From Lampris incognitus (lineage: Eukaryota; Chordata; Actinopteri; Lampriformes; Lampridae), in NCBI RefSeq assembly GCF_029633865.1, contig NC_079217.1, positions 53,776,979 through 53,840,978 on the forward strand: a stretch of 64,000 nucleotides of DNA, given 5' to 3'. Below the pieces are notes generated by a model. The model was given only the letters and a program-made list of their open reading frames with translations. It had not been told where the DNA came from and made no database searches. The position numbers were made by a program, and so were the translations under genes. Numbering within the stretch: position 1 is the stretch's first letter; each line of letters begins with the position of its first letter. Shown piece after piece: positions 25,125 to 39,200 of the stretch.

Positions 25125-27553
25125 TTATTTTCATTTCACTGAAGAGAACACCAAGTCTCTTCTGTACTAGAATTAACCCATTACTCTTATTGTGATGGCC
25201 TACTTGTTGTAAATACAGACATAGAGCACTTCCTGTGATTCTACCATAAAGGTATCCTTCTACAAATGTAGACATTCACTCACGGTTGTCACAGTGAATG
25301 GCTGGTTATCAAGCGCTATAAATTCAATGACTATGGTGTGACGGGTTTTCACCTTCGGGTAGTCCGCTATATTACTTAGTGTTGTCAAATGACCGAAGTG
25401 GAGGCTGCTGACAGTTTTTTAGCTGCCGCCATTTTTTTCTTGCCTACTTTTCAGAAACTCTCCGTGGTGTTCAGGATGACGGCTCTTAAGATGCATAATT
25501 AAATTGTTCGTGTTAAAGGAGTGTGGTTGACCACTCCTTGCATCACTGGTGCTTTACAAGCATTACAAATAGCAATTTTCATCATCCGTTTCAGATACTC
25601 TGAAATACTGCCATACAGCTCATATGCTGAAGCGTGTTGCTAGTGCGCTTAATAAACATTTAGCGTCATCGCGTGCACATAGTTAACGTGTCACCCCCCC
25701 CCCTTTTTCTCCCCAATTGTATCTGGCCAATTACCCCACTCTTTCGAGCCGTCCCGGTCGCTGCTCCACCCCCTCTGCCGATCTGGGGAGGGCTGCACAC
25801 TACCACAGCCCTCCTCCGATACATGTGGAGTCTCCAGCTGCTTCTTTTCACCTGACAGTGAGGAGTTTCACCAGGGGGACGTGGCGCGTGGGAGGATCAC
25901 GCTATCCCCCCGAACAGGTGCGCCGACCGACCAGAGGAGGCGCTACTGCAGCGACCAGGACACATACCCACATCTGGCTTCCCACCCGCAGACATGGCCA
26001 ATTGTGTGAGATTCGAACCGCTGATCCCCGTGTTGGTAGGCAATGGAATAGACCGCTATGCTACCCGGACGCCCGTTAATGCGTCACCTTATCGGCCAGT
26101 CACCTCGGCAGGAATTTTGATAGCTGTTGATGCAGATAATGAACTTCTTAAGTTTTTATCAGCCAATAGGGACACCGTGCTGATACCATCGCGTATCTCT
26201 ACTTTCGATACCTCAACATGACCAACAAAATCAAATGAGACCATTATTGAGGAGATCAGATATCGCTATATAATGTTTCCTCATGGCTTTCTCCACATCA
26301 GATCCCCTGCCAAATCTGATTAAAGGACTTGTGGCACACGGACGGGATACCAAGTCACAATTAGAGATACTTGACATCTCCCTGCGTATCTTACAAAGCT
26401 GTTTTTCCAGAGCACCTCCACATCTCTCGCTCTTCTCCTCTAAACAAATACACAAGCTACCAGAGGTTAGATAGAGAGCTGCACGACAACAGGCAATGCT
26501 TATGCGAAATGAAGCCGCTCTTCCATGAAATACTACCAGTGTACTATAGCGAAAGTGGACAAAAATCCAAATGTCTCTCAGCAGCTTTAAACAAAAGCAA
26601 ACTGTCTGGCACAGAAGCGCAACATGAACGAAATCAAATTCTAAGCTTTTGGCTAGAAACATCCCAAGGTCATTTAGTCAGGGTCAAAACCCCCACAACG
26701 TGATTTTTCAGACTTTCCTGGAGCGGGTGTTTAGATGCATGCTCAATAATCCAGGTGTAGAAATGAACTGATGCAACTTTTCTGGGGTTTCCAGGAGCAC
26801 TGGCAATGCTAAAACTGGATGGACATCCTGGTGCTTTATCCATCATCAAGGACTTTTAAACACAACGTCAACTTCTGGTTATCTATTTCAAGAGACTTTG
26901 TGGTGAAGGAATGTGGTTTCACCTCTAAAAGGGTTAGGGGCATTTATAAAGTGGAGAGAGGAGGAACCTGTTGTGAGGAGGTCATGGTGGTTTTCAGGAC
27001 ACCCAGCTCCGCCCTGCTTGAGACCAGCTCGGTCTGGAGCTCCTGAAGCTGCTCTAGCTGCTCCTTCTCCTGGGGGAACAAACATTGAGCAAAACATGAC
27101 TTCTAATACAGCAGGTCACAGCTAATATTGACTGTTCCACTTTTAGCAACCTTTCAGTCATTTGTTTGTGTTGAATAAAATTTTCTTAGCTCAGTTTCAA
27201 CAGACAGACAGAATAAGCGAGTAAGAGAGAGAACGAGAGAGAGAGAGAGAGAGAGATGTAGATTTATACCTGTGTCTGTGTGCACACGTGGAAAAAACAA
27301 AAATCTTGTCTTAATACTATGCTGCATTTAGATAGGGTCCACAGGTCCATATGTGGTTGTGAAATTGTGCCTACATTGATTTTAATTCATCATACACATG
27401 CTATAAACTTGGTTTAACTTACCTAACTTACCAATTATAATTTTTATGATGACCAACAAATGTATTTCTGAATATTTTGGTAAAAAACATATATTTTGTC
27501 ATGCAAGTACATCAAAACTGGAAATAAAGCACATAGAGAGAGAGAGAGAGAGC

Positions 27554-27624
<71 letters not shown>

Positions 27625-30600
27625 GTGTGAGTCAGTGAGTGAGTGAGTGATAGACAGAGGGAAAATGAGGACAAAGAGAGCAAATGACTTTGACATATGC
27701 ACGACAGTCAGTATTCCCATTTTTAGAATTGTTCTCCTCCCACTGAGAGGCCTCACTTGTCTGTCTGCTGCCTCCTGGGCGGCCTTAACCTTCTCCTGCA
27801 TCTCCTTCCTCACTGCCTCCACCTCGTCCTGGGCTGCTCGGGCCACAGTCATCTGCCGAGTCACCTCCGCATTCTACATAGACACAAAGAAACAGTGAGA
27901 CAGGCACGTACACAGACACACACACACACACACCAAAATAATTAGGACAGCAGCAGTAGTAGAAGAAAGTAAAAAGAAAAATTAGCCTAAGGAGACAACG
28001 CTTCATATGAGGCTCTAGTACTAAAGGGGACAGAAGGGCAGAGAGAAGGGGCACTAGGAAATGACACTGAAAGGGGAGGAAGGTAGGATTCCTTGTTCCT
28101 CACCTTCCTCAGCAGATCTGCATGACTCTGGACCAGCTCTGTGTACTTCTCCTTCAGTTTGGTGTAACGCTGCTCATTGGCCTGAGCTTTTCCTGGACAG
28201 AGATTGAGATACAGACATATGTACAGCTCAAGACAGACACAATCAAACACACATGTTATCAGAAAAACAGGAGGGGCAGAATATGAAAAAAACTACATGT
28301 ACTCCCTTACGGTCAAGCAGTATTGACAGAGCAAAGAACGTCACTATTTTTCCATCAGACGATCCCTCCAACTTCTATTTTCTTTTCATTCTCAGCGCTA
28401 CACTTTCTGCTTGGCTGGGTGCAAGCAATTAAATGGTAAATAGCAAATGGACTGCATTTATATCGCACTTTTCCAGTCTACCAAACACACAAAGCGCTTT
28501 ACAATGTATGCCTCACATTCACAGTCATAAACTGATGGCGGAAGCCACCATGCAAGTAGCCAACCTGCTCATCGTGAGCAGTTAGGGGGTTCAGTGTCTT
28601 GCGCAAGGACACTTTGACACACTACTCTGGAAGAGACCAGGATCGAACCGGGAACCTTCCGATTATTAGACGGCCTGCTCTACCTCCTGAACCATGCTGC
28701 ACGTTACAGTTTAAGTAGTTTTTTTTTTTATAAATTAAAGCTGTTTTTGACTTAATGAGTCAAGAGAGCTCCTCTGAAACCAGCTAAATCAGGGTCCCAT
28801 TCCCACTGGCCCTTGCACACTATAAAGAATTTTTTTTCATTATGTTTTGGATTAAAATATCCACCAAAATCTATCACGGGCCTGCCTCATCAGCCCCACC
28901 CTCGTCAGGCTGCTCCCACTCTTACCTAGCTCATCTGGTTCATTGACCTCACCTGGAGCTCTCCAAAGCTCACACCTGACCTGCATCTCCAATCAGGCCA
29001 ATCAACCCATCTCGGCCAGGATAAGAAGCCGCTCTGCTCTCCAGACAATGCTAGATTATTGTACCACTACAAGCCTTTTGACCTCCCTGCCATTGCCTGA
29101 ACCATGCCTGTACGAGTACCACGACCCTGCCAAGACCACCGCCTGTATGAGAACCCCGGACCTGCCAAGCCCGCCGCCTTTGACCTCCCTACCATTGCCT
29201 GGACCACGCCTGTACGAGTACCATGACTCTGCCAAGCCCACCGCCTTTTGACCTCCCTGCCATTGCCCGGACCATGCCTGTACGAGTCCCACGACCCTGC
29301 CAAGACCACCGTGTGTTTGAGAACCCCGGACCTGCCAAGCCCACCGCTTTGACCTCCCTGCCATTGCCTGGACCACGCCTGTACAAGTCCCACAACCCTG
29401 CCAAGACCACCGCCTGTACAAGAACCTCGAACCTGCCAAGCCCACTACTGGTACGGGAATCACGCCCCTGCTAAGCCAACCGCCTGTCCGAGAGCCTTGA
29501 CACTGCCTAAACCCGGCAAACAATAAAGGTGCCTCTTTGACTTTTCCCCCCATCCTGTCTCTCATTCTGCTTTTGGGTCCTGCACCTGGTAGCCCTGACA
29601 AAAATCTATATGCAAGTGCAAAATTTACATCAAACATAATTCTTTTGTCAAAGTAAACGGTGTTCCAATAGCCTTTCCTGTAGAGTGCATTTTGCAACAT
29701 CTTTTGACGGCTGTTTGAATGTGGGTTTTTCCCCCCCATTCACTAACACAGCTGGTGACTGACAGCATTTGTACAGTAAGCTACACCAGTATCCGCTCCA
29801 CAATTCTACTTAAGTCTCAGAGCCACTGCAGGACAGAGTGCATTCAAGTTTAATCCTGCCTGGTTCAGGGCGGATGCTGGTTTGTGCGGGGTGCAGGATT
29901 GGCGGGGTTTACCACAATGCTGCGTTTAAAGCAGGTGTGAAGTTAAGATGTCACTCAAAACAAGGGAAACTACATACATGTGGAGTCGCCAGCTGCTTCT
30001 TTTCACCTGACAGTCAGGAGTTTCGCCAGGGGACGTAGCGAGTGGGAGGATCACGCTATTCCCCCCAGTTCCCCCTCCCCCCTCAACAGGCGCCCCAATC
30101 GATCAGAGGAGGCGCTAGGGCAGCAACCAGGACACATACCCACATCCGGCTTCCCACCCGCAGACATGGCAAATTGTGTCTGTAGGGACCCCCGACCAAG
30201 TCAGAGGCAACATGGGGATTCGAACCAGCGATCCCCGTGCTGGTAAGCAATGGAATAGACCGCCACACCACCCGGACACCCATGACATTCCTACTTGTGA
30301 CTAAGCTTGGAGTTTGTGTCTACAGTGCAAGATCTCCCTGATCAGCCATTCAATCAGACTGTCTCTGATGGATATGGTGGAAAAAACTTAACGTAATAAA
30401 GATAAAAATAAATAAGAATGCACTGACATCACTAGCGACGTATGCCAAAGCCAATCATAAAATGTGCCGTCATCAGAAACGACAAGACAATGTCCATGCT
30501 CACTCTCTATCTCAGTGAGGCTCCTCTGCTCCTTCTCCGTGTCCTCTTTGACCCGCCGCAGGTCGTCCAGCTCCGCCTTGAGGAACTCGCTCTCGCCGAC

Positions 30601-33600
30601 AGCCTGCATCCTCAAGTGGCTTTGCTCCGCCAGCTCCGCCTCCAACTCACTGACACGCCCCCTCAGCGCCTGGCATAACCGACCACTCTGCATGGTGGAC
30701 AGGAAGGTGCCAAGGAGGTGAGAAGGAGCAAAAAGAAAAGGAATGGAGTAGACAGAGAGAGAGAGAGGTGTAGGATCGTTCCAACTCAACCGTCTTCCCA
30801 TGCATTTGCTTCACCTGGCACGGACTCAAACAATGAATGTACTGCTCTTTTCAATCTGACTGATAAAAATCTAGTTTAACCATTACTGCTCTTTTGCTCA
30901 AAGTTTCAACAGATTAACTGCAAGTGCTCAAATTGGTTGGGAAGATATGACAGCACATCCTTTTCACCGACAATAACGGAAGAAAAGAGTTCATTATTAG
31001 AGATGTTCTCTATGGACAGGAAAGCCAAAGCCTTCGTCTCTTTACCTCTAGTCTAAAGGACTCAAGTTCTTCCTTAAGGGCCTGGATTTCCCTGGTCAGC
31101 TGTTCAATCAAACGGTCTCTGATGGATACAGAAAAAAACATGCATTAAAAAATTAAAAAAAAACTCAAATTATTACCCATGAGACAGGACACAAGCGTAG
31201 TTTGTAATTGTTAAGGGGGGGGGGGCTACATGCTCTCAAGCTTTTATTTTGTCCATTTTTGGTCATATGCATGGTCCTTTCTATTTTTAAAGTTGCCTGT
31301 TGTGTTTTTTTTAAACACGCAAAAATAAATTACAAAAAAAAGAGAAAAATCAAACCACAGGGTCTGTATCAAATTAACTGCACTTTGTAAGCCACTGGGA
31401 AGCACCACTACGAATTCATCAATGTCAAATTTTTAATCGAATTTTTAAGTTCCTGTCATCATAATTGAAGAAGTCAAACAGATTAATGTGGCTGTGACGA
31501 GGAACGAGCCACGCTATTGATTTTCCAAACAGCACTCATTTTGACTATGAGCCTGCTCTTATGAGGGCTAAATTCAACCACTGGGCAAGACTATAGGCAT
31601 AACAGCAAATATGACCATAAGAGAATGAAAAAAATCTTGTGCAGTGTTGGGCAGAATATTCTGAAAACGTATGAAGTGCATGAATACTGAATACACGGTC
31701 CTACACGTAACCAGTAACATGTTCACTTACAATACCTGTGAAGCAACTGTGCTGATATTATTCATGTCATGTTGCTGTTTCTTGTTATTATGTGATAAGG
31801 ATTGCATTACTTTTAAAAGGAGTAGGGTAGATTGGACAGGATGGCATTTACATTTCACGGGGGGCATTTTCAGTTGACCTCACCTCACGATTATTAATAT
31901 TATTATTATCATTATTTTCCATAAATGAGAAATAGGCTATGACAGAGGAGCGCAAATTTACACTGGAATTGAGTGCAGACACACACACACACACACACAC
32001 ACAAGGACGCGTGCACAACAGAAACTATGATGCATACAGTAAATAAATAGCTGCAAATTAGATGTTTTCCATGTGTTTAATTGTTACTGACTTGCAGACT
32101 GACCCAAACGGGAAGGAAATTTTCACAAATTTTTGCCCACCCACGAAACATGAACACATAGTCCCATCCATCACAAAGGCCGATGCTGGTTAGGACAAAG
32201 CACTCTAAAAGTATTCTAAGAATGGATAAGGTCACTGTCATCTGAATACTGGTGTTGGGAAACAATGTGGGCTGAACGCAGACACGACCCAACCCTGACC
32301 CTATGAGGTTTCCTCAGGCCTTACTTGTCGTCCTTGCGCATGCCATTCTGACTGTTGAAGTTGAAGGGGTCTGTAGCAGCCGAGGTGCCAAAGAGGTCAT
32401 CGAACTTGGTTTCCACCGCTGCCTGTACATACACAAGTGTTTCAAGGGAAAATCAACTGAAAAGTCTAAAGATAACCAAATTGATTTCCATTTCCTTTTC
32501 AGCGGAGTCTTTCATCTCAAAGATATCCGTCAGTTTTGCTCATTATTTTGCACTGCTCCGTCTTTCTCCAATTGTATTGCTACGACAGAGCCATCCCCAC
32601 CGTTTAATGACCAGCCAGTCAGAGCTGCAACAGAATCCACTCAGGGAACTGACCAGCGACAAAACGGGACAGTCGTATTTACAAGAGTGAATTCCAGCAA
32701 GTGACTCTGGTCTCATCTGGTTACCGGTAGTACAGGGATGTCAGTGTCCACCAGGTCTTCTGTCTCCACCATATGTTCTGACTCGGGGGACGATGACTCG
32801 GCGGGAATCACCACTACTGGGCTGATGTGCTCTGACAGAGCTGATGCCCGGAGGAAGTTGGGAGGGTTCTGAAAAGAAAAGAGGAAATTAAAAAAACAAA
32901 CCATAAATACTTCTTAAACTATTAAGTACAAATGTATAAAGTTATTACTCAAACTAGTTGTGACTGACATAAGGCACTGAAGGACATCGATGGCTTAATC
33001 CAGAAACTTCGAGAATACGAACGGCTGTTAAGACCTGTGTGAATTCAAATTTTGAAAGTGTGCTTGCCTGAGGGGAAATAGACCTGAGATAAAATTGGGA
33101 AATCAACCCTCCCCTATTTTTTTCTCCCCAATTGTACTTGGCCAATCACCCTGCTCTTCAAGCCATCCCGGTCACTGCTCCACCCCCTCTGCAGATCAGG
33201 GGAAGGCAGCAGACTACCACGTTTCCTCCGATACATGTGGAGTCACCAGCCGCTTCTTTTCACCTGACAGTGCGGAGTTTCACCAGGGGGACGTAGAACG
33301 TGGAAGGATCACGCTATTCCCCCTCCCCCTTGGACAGGCATCCCAACTGACCAGAGGAGGCGCTAGTGCAGCGACTAGGACACATACCCACATCCAGCTT
33401 CCTGCCCACAGACACAACCAATTGTGTCTGAAAGGACACCCAACCAAGCCGGAGGGGCACACGGGGATTCAAACCGTCGATTCCTGTGTTGGCAGGCAAT
33501 GGAACAGACCGCTATGCTACCTGGATGCCCCAAAATCAGGAAAAATTTTAATTTATTCCTTTAGAAAGCCCTCGGGGCCAAATCAGGTGGCTAATCTCAA

Positions 33601-35414
33601 GACAGTAGATGCAGTTGTCAAGTCAAAGCTTGAGGAAGAGGAGCTCTCACCTCAGGTAACTGTGGGATCTGAATCAACCTCTTGAAGTACTGCAAGTTGC
33701 TGGAGCGATAGAACAGGCTCTTCAATCTGAAAACAAAGAGCAAGTGAGAGAGTGAGAGCGAATAGCTGTGTGAGACAGTGGCCATAGGTGAGACAGCGAC
33801 AGCAGGAGAGTACTATATGGAATAGGTTGGAGAGAGCGCACACGCAATAGAAGCAAGGGCACACAGATTAAAATGAGCAGAGAAGCAGACAGAGGCCAAG
33901 AGGGAGAGAAAATGGGCATGAGAGATGGACGTACAAAGTGGAGCCGAGCAGACTATGACATGGCAAATTCATTGGCACTAAGAGCTTGGTGCTCCGGTTC
34001 AGGGGCAGTTCAGCGGGGTTAGAAAATGTACTGGAGTTACGACTGCCTATCTTTCTTACTCTGCATGACACACTGCGGGAGAACTTACTTCTTAAACTGT
34101 TCCTGGAAACGGTCTCTATGACCCTGGAGAGTGTCTGCTGGAAGGCCTGCAAGCACACAGCAAACACAGTCACGTACACACACACATGCACACACAAGTT
34201 AAATGCAGTGTTAAAGAGCGCAGATTTGTTTCAAGGAATTGAGGTGTTGAGTCTATATTTAAAAACTTCTAAACAAGGCTGAGTGTTTTTGCATATCGGA
34301 AAATAGGTCAAAATGTGCGTGAATAGTCACAGAAAAGCTGTTACCGTGCAAACATCTGAACTGAGAGTATTTCAAACTTGACACCTGCTGTAGGAATGAC
34401 ACTTTTACTTAAGGCTGTTGTTTTACTGTTTGGCCAACAGAGGCCTGCACTACTCACAGGAGTGGAGTTTAAACAGCAGCTTGACAGTGTAGTCATACAG
34501 ATGGCTGCAGTCCAAGATGACTTGGATGAGAGGGGCCAAGCGACACTGGCCTGCTGCAGTCACCGACACGGACCTAGACATGTCCAGAGAGCTGAACACT
34601 GTGGGGGCGGGATGACAGGCAAACATATGCACAAGGGATCATTACGAAAAAGACAAAACATGTGCAATCAGGGTAAGCATGCATACGATTATTACATACA
34701 AAAACACACAAATTTGATTATTACGGCAGAAAGCAACACAGATATACGTAAAATACAGCAATAACGCATAAAAACTGACAGATATAAAGACACACAACTT
34801 ATATATATTGTACTGTACTGTACTGGTCAGTAGTAACGCAAACTCCTTGGTTACCCTTTCTTCTTTCATTATTACAACTTTTTTTTCTGCCTCACTTTCT
34901 CTATCCCCAGTACCAGGCCCTGAGTTTCTGTTCACTTTACCGAGGTGTGGTTTCCTGTAGTACTTCACACACCACGCACACACACAGATGAACACACACA
35001 CGCACACATTCACACGGTTTCGTCCAGGCCTCTGAGTGACGCAGTGCTTCTAAAATACACCAGTTAGATTTTAAAGAGGGGGAGAGGGAGGTAGGGCCAT
35101 GGCCACTGGCTGCAATGTTTGGCCAGACTTTCACTTGGCCAGTATAGATTCACTTGGCTTGAATTTATGGGGAATGTTTTCTGCATGGAGTGAGATATCA
35201 GATCACAGACAGTACTGAACTTAGAAAAACAAAAACAAAGATGGGAGTTTCCTCCTTCATGCTGAACACCAATGAAAAGGAACTGACAGGGGGGAAGTCC
35301 ATCACCCCCATCGCTACTGACATCTATAGGCTGTCTGTCTCTGCCCTATGCAGCTGAGTAAGCGAGGACAGTGTTGTCATTGGGATCAAGATTATGGGGT
35401 GGGGCTGGGAGGAC

Positions 35415-35497
<83 letters not shown>

Positions 35498-36196
35498 ACA
35501 CACACACAGTGGAAATTTGTGCTTTTCCCACAAGCAGGACATCAGATTCAGATTTAGGGCATTTAACTCCCAATGCCTTTCTAATGAGGCATTACTTGTT
35601 TCTTGCCTTCTTGTACGCCTGCTCATGTCCCTGCATACTATTTTTAGTCCGGTGCCCAGTTTAAAAAACACTGACCCAGGATGACTAATGTGGTCAGGAA
35701 TACAACTACAGTACACAACTAACAGCCTCGCTGCTATGGAGCCACACTGATTACACCTGTGGGACTGTAGGCTCTTTCTGGCAACCTTGTCGTTCAGTGG
35801 AAGTGTATATTTTAGTGTGATTCACCCCCACCTATTAATCAGTGAGGGTGAACATCTGCGGGTACGACTGTACGCATGTTCGTCATGTGTGTATGCATCT
35901 ATCTGTGTGTGTACGTGTGTGTTTGTGCGTGTGTACGTCTATCTTTGTGCGTGGCTGCATTATGTCATGCCCTGCCTTAGATAAGCCTGGCTAGCAAGGA
36001 GGAACAGACAGAACAGACAAGAATAGCTTACCACCCAGAAAGAGGTTGAGCTCACACTCCAGGTAGTCAAACATCTCCACCGTCAGCTGGAAGCTAGAGG
36101 AGAGAGAGGGGGGAAGAGGGTAGAGATAGGCAAGACACAAAGAGGAGAGAAAGAACAGAGGCCCACAAACATATGAAGTCTACAGAATGCCATTTA

Positions 36197-36244
<48 letters not shown>

Positions 36245-39200
36245 GATACAGCTACACCAAGGCTACAGCAAATAAGAGGCCTGGGTGTCCAGGTAGCGTA
36301 GCAGTCTATTCTATTGCCTACCAACACAGGGATCGCTGGTTCGAATCCCCGTGTTGCCTCCGGCTTGTCAGGCGTCCCTACAGACACAACTGGCCGTGTC
36401 TGCGGGTGGGAAGCCGGATGTGGGTATGTGTCCTGGTCGCTTCACTAGCGCCTCCTCTGGTCGGTCAGGGGCGCCTGTTCAGAGGGGGGGGGGATAACGT
36501 GATCCTCCCACGCGCTACGTCCCCCTGGTGAAACTCCTCACTGTCAGGTGAAAAGAAGTGGCTAGTGACGCCACATGTATCGGAGAAGGCATGTGGTAGT
36601 CTGCAGCCCTCCCCGGATCGGCAGCGGGGGTGGAGCAGCGACCGGAACAGCTCGGAAAGAGTGGAGTAATTTGCCAGATATAATTGGGGAGAAAAAGGAG
36701 GAAAATTCCAAAAAAGGAAAAAAATATAAAAACAAGAGGCCTAACAATTACTTTGCATTGAATTTATCTGTTATAAATATAAAACTAATCATTTTGAAGT
36801 CGATAAAGAGGTTTGATTTTGATTTGAATACATTCTAATAACCAAAGCACATTTCGTATACAAATACAGAACCTTATTACATACTTTAATGTGGCTATCA
36901 CCAGATACATTTGTTATATATTTGAGAGTACAGACCTCACAAATCCCTGTAGCATACCTGTAATGGGCAAACTAAGAATGTCCTGGAAAACCTTAACTAT
37001 CAGCAGGCCTATGTACAGTTCCCCCAATGTCATAACTAATCATAGAAGTCAGTCCACAAATTCATGGACAGATAAATTCAAATGCAGCCTCCTAGGCAAA
37101 CCCTTGCACAAATACTACCAAGTCTAATATTAAGCTGCACTTTCCAAAAACCAAAAGTTTGCTATGGGACCATTTTGGTCTAAACCGAACTCTGTCATTA
37201 TTTTCATAATTTAATAAAGCTGTATAATTTGTGCGAGGGCCCGCCTAGGAGGCTGTGCATCCACCCACAGGCAAAACATTTTTATTGGGTAGACTTTTTT
37301 AGCTTGAAAGCTGCATATTAACCCCCCCCCCCCACTACTTCCCATTCAACTGAATTGCGTGCTGCGCAAGTCTTATAATGGCAGGAAAAACACTGGTTTT
37401 TCTGTCCATGTGTGTGTCTCTGTCCACTGCTAATCACACATACCACTGGGCTTGTCAGCCTAATAATATTTGTGCACACTTACGACTATATGATCAAGGA
37501 CCTCTCGTGGTTGCGATGATTCAAAACCTTTGAAAAACCTGTTTTATACCGCAACTGAGTGGGAACTCTTCAGCTGAGTTTGTCGCCTAAGTCTGAGCAC
37601 TGGAGATGGGGAGCTACACCTGATGGAGATCTGCAATCTTCTAGTTATGAGCGTGCAAAACTGACGAATCTACATAGTTAACTATGCTCAACCTTCTTCT
37701 TCTTCTTTCAGTTTATTCCCTGTTTCTCAGGGGTCGCCAGAGCGGATTTTATAGTTTCCATCGGCACCCTGTGATGGCACAGCACCAATGGTGGCCGTTG
37801 TCAACCTGGGCCTTAACCGATCTGGTATAGTCTCGTCAAGCCGCATACTGATTTGGCAAAATTTTACATCGGATGCCTTTCCTGACACAACCACTATGCC
37901 CAGTGAAACTGACAAAACCATTACAGCACTAAACAAGACACCACTACAACTTATGATAAAAAGAGCCTGCTTAGAAAAAATACTAAGAATTAATTTCTTC
38001 ATGCTTTTAAGACATGCAGGAAATCTCCCCCATGGAGGACTAGTGTTTTCCTGCTTCCTGTTCCTGTTCAAATCATTGGAAAACGGGAAGTCAACTGAAG
38101 GGCCCAGGCCAAAGCTGTCATGAAGAAGAGTGCTGATGAGTTTAACCACATGACCTTCGTAAAACTTGATCAGGACTAAATAGTGGTCTCATGTCTCTTA
38201 GAAGGCAGGCCCTGGTGAACAATGACAGGCAGTCAGTAGGCATCTAATCTAATTTCAATTGACACATTCGCTAACAGAGCCATGAATAACAGCGAGACTC
38301 ATAAGTACCTGGATTACATGGGGCATGCCTGGAATCACGTTTACTAGTAACAACTATAACAAATAGCAACACAATAGAAAACCATACTCACAAGTTGTTG
38401 ACGTCGTTCTCTCCAGCTTCATCAAGCTGTCTGTTTGACATCTGGAGATTGCCTGGGAAGCGGGGGTTCTGCAAGAGGGGACAACATGAGTACTGGACAG
38501 GTTGTACTCAGATAACTGAGTATAGAGGTTTTGATATCAACTGAAATTGTAAGGGCAATAACGTCTCAATCACATGATGTGTGTGATGATACAAGACAAC
38601 AATAGTTTTACATCTCTTTTTTTTTGGAATCCCCCCCTCCTTTTCTCCCCAGTTGTATCCAGCCAATTACCCCACTCTTCCGAGCCATCCCGGTCGCTGC
38701 TCCACCCCCTCTGCCGATCCAGGGAGGGCTGCAGACTACCACGTGTCTCCTCCGATACATGTGGAGTCGCCAGCCATTTCTTTTCACCTGACAGTGAGGA
38801 GTTTCGCCAGGGGGACGTAGCACATGGGAGGATCACGCTATTCCCCCCCAGTTCCTCCTCCCCCCTGAACAGGCGCCCCGACCAACTGAAGGAGGCACTA
38901 GTGCAGCGACCAGGACACGTACCCACATCCGGCTTCCCACCTGCAGACACAGCCAATTATGGGATGCCTGACCAAGTCGGAGGTAACACGAGGATTTGAA
39001 CCGGCGATTCCTGTGTTGGTAATAGTTTTACAACTCTGCATTGAGCAGTAAGCTGTTGCCTTTGTGAACTGATGCAAGTTGTTTATAGATGAACCATACA
39101 TGACAGGGTGTTAATAAGAACCATTGGATGGGGACACAAATGTGACTGTGACCACTGCTTTTGTTGCATAATAGCAGTCCTTTGACTGCTGCCATTTTAG

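Noticed and set aside
29074..29510. CRISPR-like array or a repetitive protein gene
   Set aside because: The units are contiguous minisatellite copies without unique spacers, the genome is eukaryotic, and the long minus-strand frames are driven by the repeat.
35346..35716. ORFs with long H-T or C-V runs over microsatellites (also 49072-49451, 27444-27864)
   Set aside because: They are translations of AC or GA tracts without conserved flanks.
38570..38956. ORFs of 60-140 codons over SINE-A copies (also 9395-9861, 33095-33685, 45342-45901)
   Set aside because: The same translations recur wherever the SINE occurs. They are shadows of a non-coding repeat.
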